64,000 nt of DNA from Bradyrhizobium ottawaense (GTDB lineage: Bacteria; Pseudomonadota; Alphaproteobacteria; Rhizobiales; Xanthobacteraceae): the NCBI RefSeq assembly GCF_900099825.1, contig NZ_LT629693.1, forward strand, positions 434,001-498,000, in the 5' to 3' direction. Made by a program: the position numbers and the translations under genes. This document shows, piece after piece, positions 54,093-62,367 of this stretch; position 1 is the first letter of the stretch, and every line of letters begins with the position of its first letter. Under the pieces are notes generated by a model, which saw only the letters and a list, made by a program, of their open reading frames with translations, ran no database searches and was not told the origin of the DNA.

Positions 54093-54563
54093 CTATCGAG
54101 ACATCTTCATTCCGTCATGGGCGATAGATTGCGTTGCGACGGATTGCCCGTCGGCCACGGCATTCCGCATTGCCGTGATCTCCTGCTGCTGCGTCGCAAC
54201 GATCTCCTGAGCCAGCCGACGAAGCTGCACGTTATGCCCGTAGCTGAGTTCGGCCTTCGCCATATCGACCGCGCCTTGATGATGAGGCACCATCATGGCA
54301 ACGAAATCATGGTCGACATCGCCAGTCGGCTTGACCATCATGTCGGCCATCATCTTGCGCATGCTGGCGTCGTTCTCCGACAAGAACAGCTGCTCCCCGG
54401 AATGATCGGGCCGGTCCGCCACATGCTGGATCGGCATCGTTCCACGGACGTGATCCGTCCTCGCCGGATCGTCCGCAAGGGCGAACGATGTCGCCGCGAC
54501 TGACGCCGTGGTGGCCAGCGAGATCATGCGTTTGCGGACAAAGGAGCGTGAAAACAGAACCAT
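54093..54563 (-). CDS. DUF305 exported protein
   Basis: 156 residues with a signal peptide (MISLATTASVAATSFALAD region). The DUF305 helical domain shows MRKMMADMMVKPTGDVDHDF, then VAMMVPHHQGAVDMAKAEL with the HHQGA motif and many Met/His residues, features linked to copper handling in the periplasm. Members are ferritin-like four-helix proteins. It sits just upstream of the broken RND pump gene. Site C is 169 bases before its start. Confidence 0.85.
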   Translation of the reverse strand: MVLFSRSFVRKRMISLATTASVAATSFALADDPARTDHVRGTMPIQHVADRPDHSGEQLFLSENDASMRKMMADMMVKPTGDVDHDFVAMMVPHHQGAVDMAKAELSYGHNVQLRRLAQEIVATQQQEITAMRNAVADGQSVATQSIAHDGMKMSR

Positions 54564-54731
54564 CTTTACCTCCGGACGTAGTCAGCCGCTGCGTGCGCCG
54601 CTTTTCTCACGACTACGCTGTTGAGTTTCCCAGGCATCTTCTTTGGGGGGTCGCCCCCAGCGAACTTCCTGCATCGGAACAAAGGCCGGAGGTCAATTTC
54701 TACAATGGTCGCCGGTCGACACGTTCTCAAT

Positions 54732-54745
54732 TAAAAACCAGTTTA
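54732..54745. promoter_or_regulatory. TAAA-N6-TTTA site C
   Basis: TAAAAACCAGTTTA, 169 bases upstream of the DUF305 gene. The 433-base gap 54564-54996 shows no other supported gene. Confidence 0.5.
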
Positions 54746-54996
54746 GAATTTCGAATTGATATTGAGAGTAGATCAGGCCCCATAGACCGGCCGACAAAAC
54801 GGTAATCATCTGGATGCTTGAGCCGCGTCGCGCTTTTTCACCCAGAGTTTTTTTGACGCGCCGCTTTCCAGCCTTCGAGGGCTTGCGGGCAAGCACTACA
54901 ACAGAATGCCGGCGCCGCACGCTGTGTTCAACGAATGCGCCAATGACTGCCCGCGAATTGCGTTCATCTGGCCAGACCGACCCACTGCCCGCGCTT

Positions 54997-55239
54997 TCAG
55001 CATATAAACGGGTTATCGCCGACGTCGCAATTTTCGCCGTCCGGTGGCGCCGGCAATGCTTTGACGCGCGGCGCCGGCATGTGGACACGGCCGTCACTAT
55101 AGCGGGCGGCGCGGAAGACGCTCGTATTGGCTTCTCCTGCGAAGTGCCCGTTGGCTACGTAATTCTCGCGAGCCATGGCGGGGGTTGCGAGCATGGCGAC
55201 CGCGATCAATCCCGCGGACAGGAGCTTGATTGTAGTCAT
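54997..55239 (-). CDS. Small exported protein, MTT-type paralogue 1
   Basis: 80 residues from ATG 55239 with the AAAGGAGAA ribosome site. The signal peptide MTTIKLLSAGLIAVAMLATP is nearly the same as in the 55689 gene. The mature part is short and ends CDVGDNPFIC, with two Cys. The family is common in Bradyrhizobium and unnamed. Tandem copies of the palindrome (sites D1 and D2) lie 151-171 bases upstream. Confidence 0.65.
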   Translation of the reverse strand: MTTIKLLSAGLIAVAMLATPAMARENYVANGHFAGEANTSVFRAARYSDGRVHMPAPRVKALPAPPDGENCDVGDNPFIC

Positions 55240-55389
55240 TGAACTTCTCCTTTGAATGCAGCGAGCAATCCGTTCCAGGGTTTCCCCTGAGGATATTCTT
55301 GAAACGGTAGCCCCGACGAAACTTCTGGAAAGACGGAACGACGTTCGGAGGCTTGCCCGCAACATGGTTGCTCACCGCCGGGTCTCCAC

Positions 55390-55423
55390 TAAAACGCGTT
55401 TTAGATTTCTAAATAGACTTTTA
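55390..55423. promoter_or_regulatory. TAAA-N6-TTTA sites D1 and D2, tandem
   Basis: TAAAACGCGTTTTA (55390-55403, extended to a perfect 16-bp palindrome) and TAAATAGACTTTTA (55410-55423) are 20 bp apart, two helical turns. They lie between the two divergent MTT-type genes. The gap 55240-55688 has no other supported feature. Confidence 0.6.
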
Positions 55424-55688
55424 ACATGCAGCAGTCGTCGATCTTGCCGCGCGCATCTTCAGCGCCATAGTGGAGCTCAACGAATGGCTGTTGCGCCGGA
55501 ACCGAGCGCGCGCTGGCAAGCTTAACTTCACTAGCAGCGCCACGTTCGTGATCGAATGACGCGCGACGCGCGACCTCACGCGGCGTTGAAACGAGGTGAG
55601 TAATTGTTACTTTCACTAGTCGATCGCCGCTCCATTTCCACAGAGGAGCCAAACGTTATTGGCTTTTCATATCCAATGGAGAAATCGA

Positions 55689-55919
55689 ATGACCACGCTT
55701 AAACTTCTGTCGGCTGCACTGATCACCGCAGCCACGCTCGCAACTCCCGCCATGGCTCGCGAGAGCCATGTAACTTCGCGACACCAGGCCAATGTGACCA
55801 CGACGTCCGACGCGCGTGACGTTGACGGGCGTGCCTGCATCCCGGCTCCGGCCGTGGGCGCATTTGCCACGCAGCCCTGGGATAACGGCGCCCCTTGCGA
55901 ACCCGCGTCAGTTAATTGA
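55689..55919 (+). CDS. Small exported protein, MTT-type paralogue 2
   Basis: 76 residues. The signal peptide MTTLKLLSAALITAATLATP with the AMARE cleavage region matches paralogue 1. The mature part is different: VDGRACIPAPAVGAFATQPW, DNGAPCEP, with two Cys. Role unknown. It is divergent from paralogue 1. The start at 55689 is chosen over 55659 because the signal peptide begins there. Confidence 0.65.
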   Translation: MTTLKLLSAALITAATLATPAMARESHVTSRHQANVTTTSDARDVDGRACIPAPAVGAFATQPWDNGAPCEPASVN

Positions 55920-56236
55920 TCCGTCCGGATCGAGGACCGGCCTGGCAGTTCGCTGGTGCCAAGCGTCAAATCCGGATCGATATCGGTCCGTACTGAGCGC
56001 TTCCGTTACCGCGCTCGAAGAGGTCGGGCTGGCATTGATATTCTGTCAGTCCGACTTTCTTCTAGCACTTAACTCGAGCCTTTAAGAACCAGACACTACG
56101 ATGCGCCGGAGCTTTGCGCGCGGTCGAGGAACTAAGCCTGCGCAAGACTTTCAACGCTCGTCTCGGCGCAAATCATAGATGCTCGCCGGCTGCCGCGGCA
56201 GACCGAACCACATCATGCAGCCCAGGAGAACAACAA
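55920..56236. other. Intergenic region with weak palindrome
   Basis: No gene is supported. CTTAACTCGAGCCTTTAAG (56068-56086) is a dyad with CTTAA/TTAAG arms and 9-base spacing, 151 bases before the next gene. It resembles the TAAA-N6-TTTA sites only loosely. Confidence 0.3.
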
Positions 56237-56554
56237 ATGCTGATCCACCTGCCGATCGTTATCCTGGCTTCCTTGCACCCCATCGCTGTCGGCAACGCCG
56301 TTCCGCAATTCGATATCGCGCGGGAGTGCAGGGAAGAAGGCGACACAAAGGAAATGCAACAACGATGCACCGACGATGAGGTGCAGGCACGCAAACAACT
56401 GGAGGCTGAATGGATGCAATTTAGTCCCAGGGCTATCATCCAGTGCAACGGGGAAACCAACATCGACGGTACCCCGAGCTATGTTGAGTTGCAGACGTGC
56501 CTCGAAATGGAGAGAGACGTGAGAATCGAGAGAGAGGCCGATACGCCGCAGTAA
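56237..56554 (+). CDS. Small exported protein with conserved CLEM motif
   Basis: 105 residues from ATG 56237 (ribosome site AGGAGAA). The signal-like start MLIHLPIVILASLHPIAVGN is followed by FDIARECREEGDTKEMQQRC, EVQARKQLEAEWMQFSPRAI and SYVELQTCLEMERDVRIERE. Four Cys are spread across the helix-rich mature part. A broken homologue is at 46.5-46.9 kb. I know this pattern as an unnamed Bradyrhizobium family. Confidence 0.65.
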   Translation: MLIHLPIVILASLHPIAVGNAVPQFDIARECREEGDTKEMQQRCTDDEVQARKQLEAEWMQFSPRAIIQCNGETNIDGTPSYVELQTCLEMERDVRIEREADTPQ

Positions 56555-56733
56555 CTTGTACTGCCGTCAATCGCGGATCTCATACCCCACGCGATAGTCG
56601 TGGCAAATGAAATGCTCTACTCGCCCACTAGCAGGGGGAAGTGCCGGGGCGGGAAACGAGCTGCTCCGCTGCCTGCCGAATGAGGCCCATTTCGCGCCTC
56701 TTATCCTGAATTCTACCTCGCCCCTGTACAGTC

Positions 56734-56765
56734 GGCACCGTGGACGCTCCAGGGTCCACGGTGCC
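56734..56765. terminator. Hairpin, possible terminator
   Basis: Perfect 11-bp stem GGCACCGTGGA/TCCACGGTGCC followed on the plus strand by GTTTTGG. It lies between the exported-protein gene and the end of fdhA. The T-run is short, so termination is uncertain. Confidence 0.5.
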
Positions 56766-56789
56766 GTTTTGGCGATACGAAATCGGCGA

Positions 56790-57998
56790 TCAGGCCGCTT
56801 TGGCAAGTTGCCCGTGCGGGTCGATGACGAACTTGCTTGCGACGCCGGCGTCGAATGATTTGTAACCCTCAGGCGCCTGCTCAAGATCAATCACCTTGAC
56901 ATTGACGATCTTGGCGATGGGCAGCCTGTCCCAGAGTATCGCCTGCATGAGCTGACGATTGTATTTCAGCACCGGCGTCTGGCCGGTATGGAGGGCATGC
57001 GACTTTGCCCAGCCGAGACCAAGGCGCAGGTTAAGGTTGCCCTGCTTCGCTGCCTGCTCCTTGGCGCCGGGATCGTCTGTCACGTACAGGCCGGGAATGC
57101 CGATTGCGCCGGCTGCCCGGGTGATCTCCATCAGGCCGTTCAACACAACAGCAGGCGCTTCGACGACCTTGCCATCGGTTCCTTGCGCCTTTGCTTCGAA
57201 GCCGACACAGTCGATCGCGCAATCGACTTCAGGAACGCCGAGCACGTCGGCGACCAGCTCGCCCAAGCGATCGTGCCTGGTGAGATCGATCGGTTCGAAG
57301 CCAACATTCCTGGCGTGCGCGAGCCGTTCCTGGTTCATGTCTCCGATCAGCACTGCTGCCGCGCCAAGGATGCGGGCAGACGCTGCGGCCGCGAGGCCGA
57401 CCGGCCCTGCGCCGGCAACGTAGACCGTCGATCCAACGCCGACCTTGGCAGTGACGGCTCCGTGAAATCCCGTCGGCAGGATGTCGGAAAGGCAGGTCAG
57501 GTCACGGATCTTCTCCATCGCATGCGCCTTGTCCGGAAATTTCAGCAGGTTGAAATCTGCATAGGGCACCATCACGTACTTGGCCTGCCCGCCGATCCAT
57601 CCGCCCATATCGACATATCCAAAGGCACCTCCGGCCCGGTCGGAGTTGACGTGGAGGCAGACGCCAGTGTCGCCTTCCCGACAGGTCCGGCATCGGCCGC
57701 ATGCGACGTTGAAGGGAACCGATACGAGGTCACCGATCTTGAGGTACTCGACGTCACGGCCTTTCTCGATCACCTCGCCGGTAATCTCGTGTCCGAGCAC
57801 CATGCCGGCAGGTGCCGTCGTGCGGCCCCGGACCATGTGCTGGTCGGAGCCACAGATATTCGTCGTTACGACCCTCAGGATGACACCGTGGTCGATCGAC
57901 CTCCCTGCCGGGTTGCGGAAAGCCGGAAAATCGATGTTCTGAACTTCGACGTGGCCTGGTTTGAGGTAAACTACGCCGCGGTTGGAATTGGACGCCAT
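56790..57998 (-). CDS. fdhA: Glutathione-independent formaldehyde dehydrogenase
   Basis: Zinc medium-chain dehydrogenase of 402 residues that oxidises formaldehyde to formate with NAD+. NICGSDQHMVRGRT holds the catalytic zinc Cys and His. GHEITGEV carries the Glu. CGRCRTCREGDTGVC has the four structural-zinc Cys. VYVAGAGPVGLAAAASARIL binds NAD. It matches the Pseudomonas putida type rather than the glutathione-linked class. The HD gene ends 29 bases upstream on the same strand, and the pair shares site F. Confidence 0.9.
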   Translation of the reverse strand: MASNSNRGVVYLKPGHVEVQNIDFPAFRNPAGRSIDHGVILRVVTTNICGSDQHMVRGRTTAPAGMVLGHEITGEVIEKGRDVEYLKIGDLVSVPFNVACGRCRTCREGDTGVCLHVNSDRAGGAFGYVDMGGWIGGQAKYVMVPYADFNLLKFPDKAHAMEKIRDLTCLSDILPTGFHGAVTAKVGVGSTVYVAGAGPVGLAAAASARILGAAAVLIGDMNQERLAHARNVGFEPIDLTRHDRLGELVADVLGVPEVDCAIDCVGFEAKAQGTDGKVVEAPAVVLNGLMEITRAAGAIGIPGLYVTDDPGAKEQAAKQGNLNLRLGLGWAKSHALHTGQTPVLKYNRQLMQAILWDRLPIAKIVNVKVIDLEQAPEGYKSFDAGVASKFVIDPHGQLAKAA

Positions 57999-58027
57999 CT
58001 GCAATCTCCCTTGGCTATCTTTGGGTT

Positions 58028-58714
58028 TTACTCCGGACGGTCGGGCCGGCGCAGACCGCCAGGCCAGGCCGATCCGCGGATAACGCTGCAGAAATTTCCG
58101 CGCCTGAAAGCCGGGTCCTTTTCCGCGAGCACGTCGGCTTTGACGTTGCCGAATGTTGTCTCGGGCTTGTGTTTGATGCCGTCGTAGAACGCCTGAATGA
58201 TGTCTTCCTTGAAGTGTTCGGTACGCGGATGCGCGTGCACGACCGCTTCGCGTTCAGCGTCGCTGTATTCGGCATAGGCAAGCCCGAGCACATCCATCTC
58301 GACGCCGGCCGTCACCAGGGCGATGACCGGGTGCATGTGCTGCGGGATGCCCGGCGTCGTATGCAGAGCTATAGCCGTCCAAACCGTATCGATGTCGTGT
58401 TTCGAAATGCCGCGACTGCGGAGGAAATCGCGGGCGGCGTTTGCGCCGTCCACTTCGAAGCGCTCATGGGCACTGCAGTGCGCCGGTGTCAGGCCCATAT
58501 CGTGAAACATCGCACCCGCATAGAGAAGCTCGCGATCGAACTTGAGCGAGCGGCGCTTTCCAGCGAGCGCACCCCAGTAGTAGACGCGACTCGAATGGTG
58601 AAACAGCAGTGCGGACTCGGTATCCCGGACCAAATCCGTGATCTCTCGGGCGAGACTACTGTCGGGGATGCGGATTCCCTCGACGGCAAACGTCTTCTCA
58701 ACTGCCAGCGTCAT
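58028..58714 (-). CDS. HD-domain hydrolase, cyanamide hydratase-like
   Basis: 228 residues from ATG 58714 (ribosome site CAGGAGAA). The HD metal site is seen as LLFHHSSRVYYWGALAGKRR (first His), GAMFHDMGLT (HD pair) and ERFEVDGANAARDFL, with a later His in AIALHTTPGIPQHMHP. This layout is that of the Ddi2/Ddi3 cyanamide hydratase-type group, whose bacterial members are mostly untested. It probably starts the operon with fdhA, suggesting a link to small nitrile, isonitrile or C1 detoxification (inference). Confidence 0.8.
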   Translation of the reverse strand: MTLAVEKTFAVEGIRIPDSSLAREITDLVRDTESALLFHHSSRVYYWGALAGKRRSLKFDRELLYAGAMFHDMGLTPAHCSAHERFEVDGANAARDFLRSRGISKHDIDTVWTAIALHTTPGIPQHMHPVIALVTAGVEMDVLGLAYAEYSDAEREAVVHAHPRTEHFKEDIIQAFYDGIKHKPETTFGNVKADVLAEKDPAFRRGNFCSVIRGSAWPGGLRRPDRPE

Positions 58715-58790
58715 TTCGCTTCTCCTGTCATACCAGCTCGCAATGATCGTGCTCCCACAGAGCATGATACGCCGTGGCGGAAGGGTCGAT

Positions 58791-58804
58791 TAAAAACGGA
58801 TTTA
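58791..58804. promoter_or_regulatory. TAAA-N6-TTTA site F
   Basis: TAAAAACGGATTTA, 77 bases upstream of the HD-fdhA operon. Confidence 0.6.
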
Positions 58805-58916
58805 ATGTTCTTGCGTCTTCGCCATCGCTATTATTGACTCGCAAGACTGGCTACGCACGCGCCACTTCATAAGCCAGGATAGATCACGGCTGATTGAGAA
58901 TGAGTTGTCGTAGCCC

Positions 58917-59165
58917 ATGGATATCAAGCCGTTCCTTGGACTTTGTGGCGTTCTCATCGCCGCAATGACGTCCGAGTTCAACGACCAGGTTACATCGGTC
59001 GCGCTGAACGACGTCCGCGATGCACTCGGGATCAGCCACGATGCCGGAACCTGGATCGAAAGCCTGTATGTGTCGGCCGAGATCATCGGCATGGCGATTT
59101 CGCCCTGGCTGCTTGTGACCTTTACGCTAAGGCGCTGGACGCTTCTTGCGATCACGCTCTGCTGA
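58917..59165 (+). pseudogene. DHA2-type MFS transporter, N-terminal fragment
   Basis: 82 codons: MDIKPFLGLCGVLIAAMTSE, then ALGISHDAGTWIESLYVSAE with SPWLLVTFTLRRW. This is the first two to three helices of an EmrB/DHA2 drug exporter, which normally has 14. It stops at TGA 59165, shortly before the ankyrin gene on the other strand. Confidence 0.75.
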
Positions 59166-59225
59166 GTCTCAATGCCTACCTACCCGGCTCCCGTTCGAGC
59201 ATACCCGCGTCGTGCGATCAGTGGA

Positions 59226-59870
59226 TCACCGACCCTTGGCGGCTTGTGTGAGCAGGGCAATCATCTGCGGGTTGGCTTGTTGCTGCGCCAGACTCACAGC
59301 CGTGTTGCCGGCCTTGTCCCGAAGCTCAGGGTTCGCGCCGTTCACAAGCAGCAGCTTTACGACATCCGTGCGCCCGAACATGGCTGCCATCATCAGAGCC
59401 GTCTGGCCCTCGTCGTTGCGCGCATTTACATCACAGTGGGCGACGATCAGGCGCTGTGCGATTTTGGTTTCCCCCTTGAACGCAACACCCATCAGACTGC
59501 TGTTGCCTTTGGAATCCGTTGTGCAGGGACTTGCTCCCTTCTCAATCAGAAAGTCGACGGTTTTAGCCTGACCGTTGTACGCGGCGAGAATCAGTGCCGT
59601 ATAGCCCTTCGCGTCCCGCTCGTCCGGCTTCATCCCGGACTGGATCAGACCGTCGAGCAGGTCGTCGCGCCCCTGTCGGGCGGCATCGAAAAATAGCGCC
59701 TTGATGTGATCCTGGCTCGGGTTGTCGAAATCGTTCACGGAAGAACTTGCAGCGCGGTCCTGCGTCTCGGCGAGGCGAACGAACGCCGATGCCGGGGCCG
59801 GGGCCGTTAATGCGGCGGGAACGAGCAACAGCGCCGCGATCAGAAAAGCGTTTGACATACGTGACATCAC
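59226..59870 (-). CDS. ankB: Exported ankyrin-repeat protein (AnkB-like)
   Basis: 214 residues with a signal peptide (FLIAALLLVPAALTAPAPA). Four to five ankyrin repeats of about 33 residues follow, for example DAKGYTALILAAYNGQAKTV and NDEGQTALMMAAMFGRTDVV. It follows the catalase gene by 82 bases on the same strand. In Pseudomonas aeruginosa, ankB is cotranscribed with katB and is needed for full KatB activity, and the same pairing is seen here. Periplasmic location for both is consistent. Confidence 0.85.
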   Translation of the reverse strand: MMSRMSNAFLIAALLLVPAALTAPAPASAFVRLAETQDRAASSSVNDFDNPSQDHIKALFFDAARQGRDDLLDGLIQSGMKPDERDAKGYTALILAAYNGQAKTVDFLIEKGASPCTTDSKGNSSLMGVAFKGETKIAQRLIVAHCDVNARNDEGQTALMMAAMFGRTDVVKLLLVNGANPELRDKAGNTAVSLAQQQANPQMIALLTQAAKGR

Positions 59871-59952
59871 GATTCCTTCACAATCGCTGCCCCGGCTTCC
59901 CGCGGCAGCTCATTCACTCCTGGCTGAACCGGCGTTGCAGCCCTTGCTGGTT

Positions 59953-61473
59953 TCAGTGCGACACTTCCTTGGCGGCAAGGGCGGCAACCTCGTCCACGTC
60001 CAGATGGGTCGCTTCCGCCAGTCGCGTGCCATAGTCGCGGTCGGCCTTATAGAAGTAGCTGACCTGCCGGGCCTTCACCCCATGGTCGCGGACCTGATCC
60101 AGATCAGACGCCAAGTTCTTAACAAGATTGCTTTGATCCTGCTTGCTGTAGGACCGCCATAGCTCACCGGCCTGACTGAAATCGTCCGTCTTGGCGATCG
60201 CCGTCTGCTGCGCCACGCCGGACACCGGGTATTCGCTCAACCTGAAGGACGGCTGGGGAGTGACAGCACCCACCTGCTTCGCAGTGGAAGGCTCATAGTT
60301 CACTTCGCCAACCCGCGGAGCTGAACTCATGCTTCCGTCTTGATTGTTATTGGCGACCTTCACCAGCGGGCGATTGACCGGCAGTTCCTGATAGTTCGTC
60401 CCAATGCGATACCGCTGCGTGTCAGCGTATGCGAACAGGCGGCCCTGCAGCATCTTGTCCGGAGACGGCTCGATACCGGGAACCATGACTCCCGGCGCAA
60501 ACGCCGATTGCTCAGTGTACTGGAAGTAATTATCCGGCACCTTGTTCAGGGTCATGGTGCCGAACTTGACTTCCGGCACGTTGTCCCAGGTCTTCGTGTC
60601 GTCGAAGCCGTCATAGGGAAGCTGCGCGATCTGCTCCGCTGTCAGAAGCTGCACGTAGAGGTCCCATTTCGGGAAATGAGCCTCGCGAATGTTATTGTAC
60701 AGATCGCGGGTCGCATAGTTCGGGTCCGCGGCATGCTGCTGTTCCAGGGTCATGCCCTTGAGACCCTGCACGCTTCTCCAGTGGAACTTCGCGAAGATTT
60801 GTTGCCCCTTCGCGTTGACGAGACGGAACGCATGTACGCCAAACCCGTCCATCTCGCGATAGCTTGCCGGCATGCCGATTAGATCCGAATAAAGATACGT
60901 CAGCATGTGCGTCGATTCTGGCGTGCGGGAAAAGAAGTCGAAGGCCAGATTCGGATCCTGGATGTTGGTGATTGCCGACGGCTTGTTGGCGTGCACAAAA
61001 TCCGGGAACTTGATCGCATCTCTGATGAAGAAGATCGGCTCGTTGATGCCGACCACATCCCAATTGCCCTGATCGGTATAGAACTTGACCGCGAACCCAC
61101 GCGGATCGCGAGCGGCCTCGGCCGAACCTCGGTAGCCCATCACGGTCGAGAAACGAACGAAGACCGGAGTCTCCTTGCCCGGCTGCGCAAACAGCGACGC
61201 CTTCGTGTAGCGCGAGAAATCTTCTGACGAAACGAACACGCCCTGCGCTCCGGTCCCGCGTGCATGGACCACACGCTCGGGGATCCGCTCACGATCGAAC
61301 CGAGCGAGCTTCTCGATGAGGTGAAAGTCTTCCAGAAGCACCGGCCCGTCCGGTCCGGCGGTCTTCGAATTCTCGTTATCGCCAACAGGCGCACCGGAAT
61401 CCTGTGTCATCGGAGCGGCGAGTGCGGCCGTGGACAGCAGTCCCATAACACAAAGTACTGGTAACACGCGCAT
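59953..61473 (-). CDS. katB: Exported monofunctional catalase (KatB-like)
   Basis: Heme catalase of 506 residues with a signal peptide (MRVLPVLCVMGLLSTAALAA). The catalytic His is in RIPERVVHARGTGAQG, the Asn in VVGINEPIFFIRDA, and the proximal heme Tyr in RLFAYADTQRYRIGTNY. The C-terminus lacks the extra flavodoxin-like domain, so it is the small-subunit type. Export plus the ankyrin partner match Pseudomonas KatB. A near copy of the repeated palindrome (site G) is 59 bases upstream. Confidence 0.93.
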   Translation of the reverse strand: MRVLPVLCVMGLLSTAALAAPMTQDSGAPVGDNENSKTAGPDGPVLLEDFHLIEKLARFDRERIPERVVHARGTGAQGVFVSSEDFSRYTKASLFAQPGKETPVFVRFSTVMGYRGSAEAARDPRGFAVKFYTDQGNWDVVGINEPIFFIRDAIKFPDFVHANKPSAITNIQDPNLAFDFFSRTPESTHMLTYLYSDLIGMPASYREMDGFGVHAFRLVNAKGQQIFAKFHWRSVQGLKGMTLEQQHAADPNYATRDLYNNIREAHFPKWDLYVQLLTAEQIAQLPYDGFDDTKTWDNVPEVKFGTMTLNKVPDNYFQYTEQSAFAPGVMVPGIEPSPDKMLQGRLFAYADTQRYRIGTNYQELPVNRPLVKVANNNQDGSMSSAPRVGEVNYEPSTAKQVGAVTPQPSFRLSEYPVSGVAQQTAIAKTDDFSQAGELWRSYSKQDQSNLVKNLASDLDQVRDHGVKARQVSYFYKADRDYGTRLAEATHLDVDEVAALAAKEVSH

Positions 61474-61531
61474 TGGGTATCTCCATGTTTGAATCTCTCC
61501 AAGTCATAGACCCGCAATCTGTCCGTTCCAC

Positions 61532-61545
61532 TAAATTATGTTTCA
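61532..61545. promoter_or_regulatory. TAAA-N6-TTTA near-match, site G
   Basis: TAAATTATGTTTCA, one mismatch (TTCA for TTTA), 59 bases upstream of katB. The gap 61474-61779 shows nothing else. Confidence 0.4.
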
Positions 61546-61779
61546 GAAAGCTGGATTCTCTTTGGCTTTCACTTGCGCTGAGAATGCACACGTTCGTGAG
61601 TGCCATGACGAAATTGCTGCATGCGGATACTATGTTTCGTTCAATTCGTTCTGCGCTTGTTCGGGTGTTCCTCGCAAACTCGGTTGCACGCCTGCAGACG
61701 TGGCGCGAAATCCAAGCCATCACGAATTTACGAGAAGATTACCCGCCGCTTTGCGGCGTGGCGGCCAGACGCAGGACGC

Positions 61780-61914
61780 TCATCCCACATCCAACGCTGC
61801 AAATACCGCGCCAAACACCGGCGCGAGCGTGGCCGCCTCGCGACCGACGAGGCCAAAACAAAGTGCCGCGAGCGCTGCTCCGATCGTCTGGCCCGTCAGG
61901 CGCGCAGTTGCTAC
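61780..61914 (-). pseudogene. DHA2-type MFS transporter, C-terminal fragment
   Basis: The final 44 codons read ARLTGQTIGAALAALCFGLV and ATLAPVFGAVFAAL, the last two helices of a DHA2 exporter. It lies on the strand opposite to the N-terminal piece at 58.9 kb. Confidence 0.55.
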
Positions 61915-62294
61915 CGTGCAACGCCTTCCGCGGTTTCTGAACAGTTTTCGGAGTTGATAGGTTGCCCAATCTCCAAATCCCTCACCACTTGTTGCGTCTG
62001 TTTTAAACTGAGGTCCCTTCCCTCCACCGGCGTTACCCGGCTTCAGCGGTACTGCGAACCTCTCCGCCACCCCAGGGCGCCCAGCCTGTCCCTCGCGGGC
62101 GTCCGGTTGGTCATCACTGATCACGCCATGGGGCTTCCCGTGTTGCGTACGCTTTCCTTGTGTACATGCCGCCGCCAATACCCGGTGTAGCGGCGGGGCG
62201 TAATCTTCGCTCAACTCGCCCAGCCATTTCAGCCTTCTCCGATATGGAAGTCGGGTCGGCCTATACATCGTCCTTTTCGAGGCTTGCTCGGCGT
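61915..62294 (-). other. Group II intron leader-like remnant
   Basis: On the minus strand the conceptual reading PLKPGNAGGGKGPQFKT, preceded by PDAREGQAGRPGVAE, is a stretch I recognise from the non-coding 5' part of ltrA-type introns. It follows the 3' end of the complete intron and runs into the MFS fragment. No gene is supported. Confidence 0.4.
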
Positions 62295-62333
62295 ATCGCG
62301 GTAGGGACGGCCATTGCTGGCCGCCCCCCGCAC

Positions 62334-62367
62334 AGATCCGGACTCGCCCGACTAAGGCATCCGGCTC
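62334..62367 (-). ncRNA. Group II intron domain V
   Basis: On the minus strand, GAGCCGGATGC...GCGAG-TCCGGATCT forms the 34-base hairpin with the AGC-type lower stem, directly after the maturase stop. Confidence 0.65.

Noticed and set aside
54693..55097. 134-codon minus-strand frame
   Set aside because: No ribosome site, overlaps the 3' end of the MTT paralogue, no recognisable domain.
55401..55613. 71-codon minus-strand frame from GTG
   Set aside because: It overlaps the tandem palindromes and has no ribosome site or family match. It could be real but is not supported.
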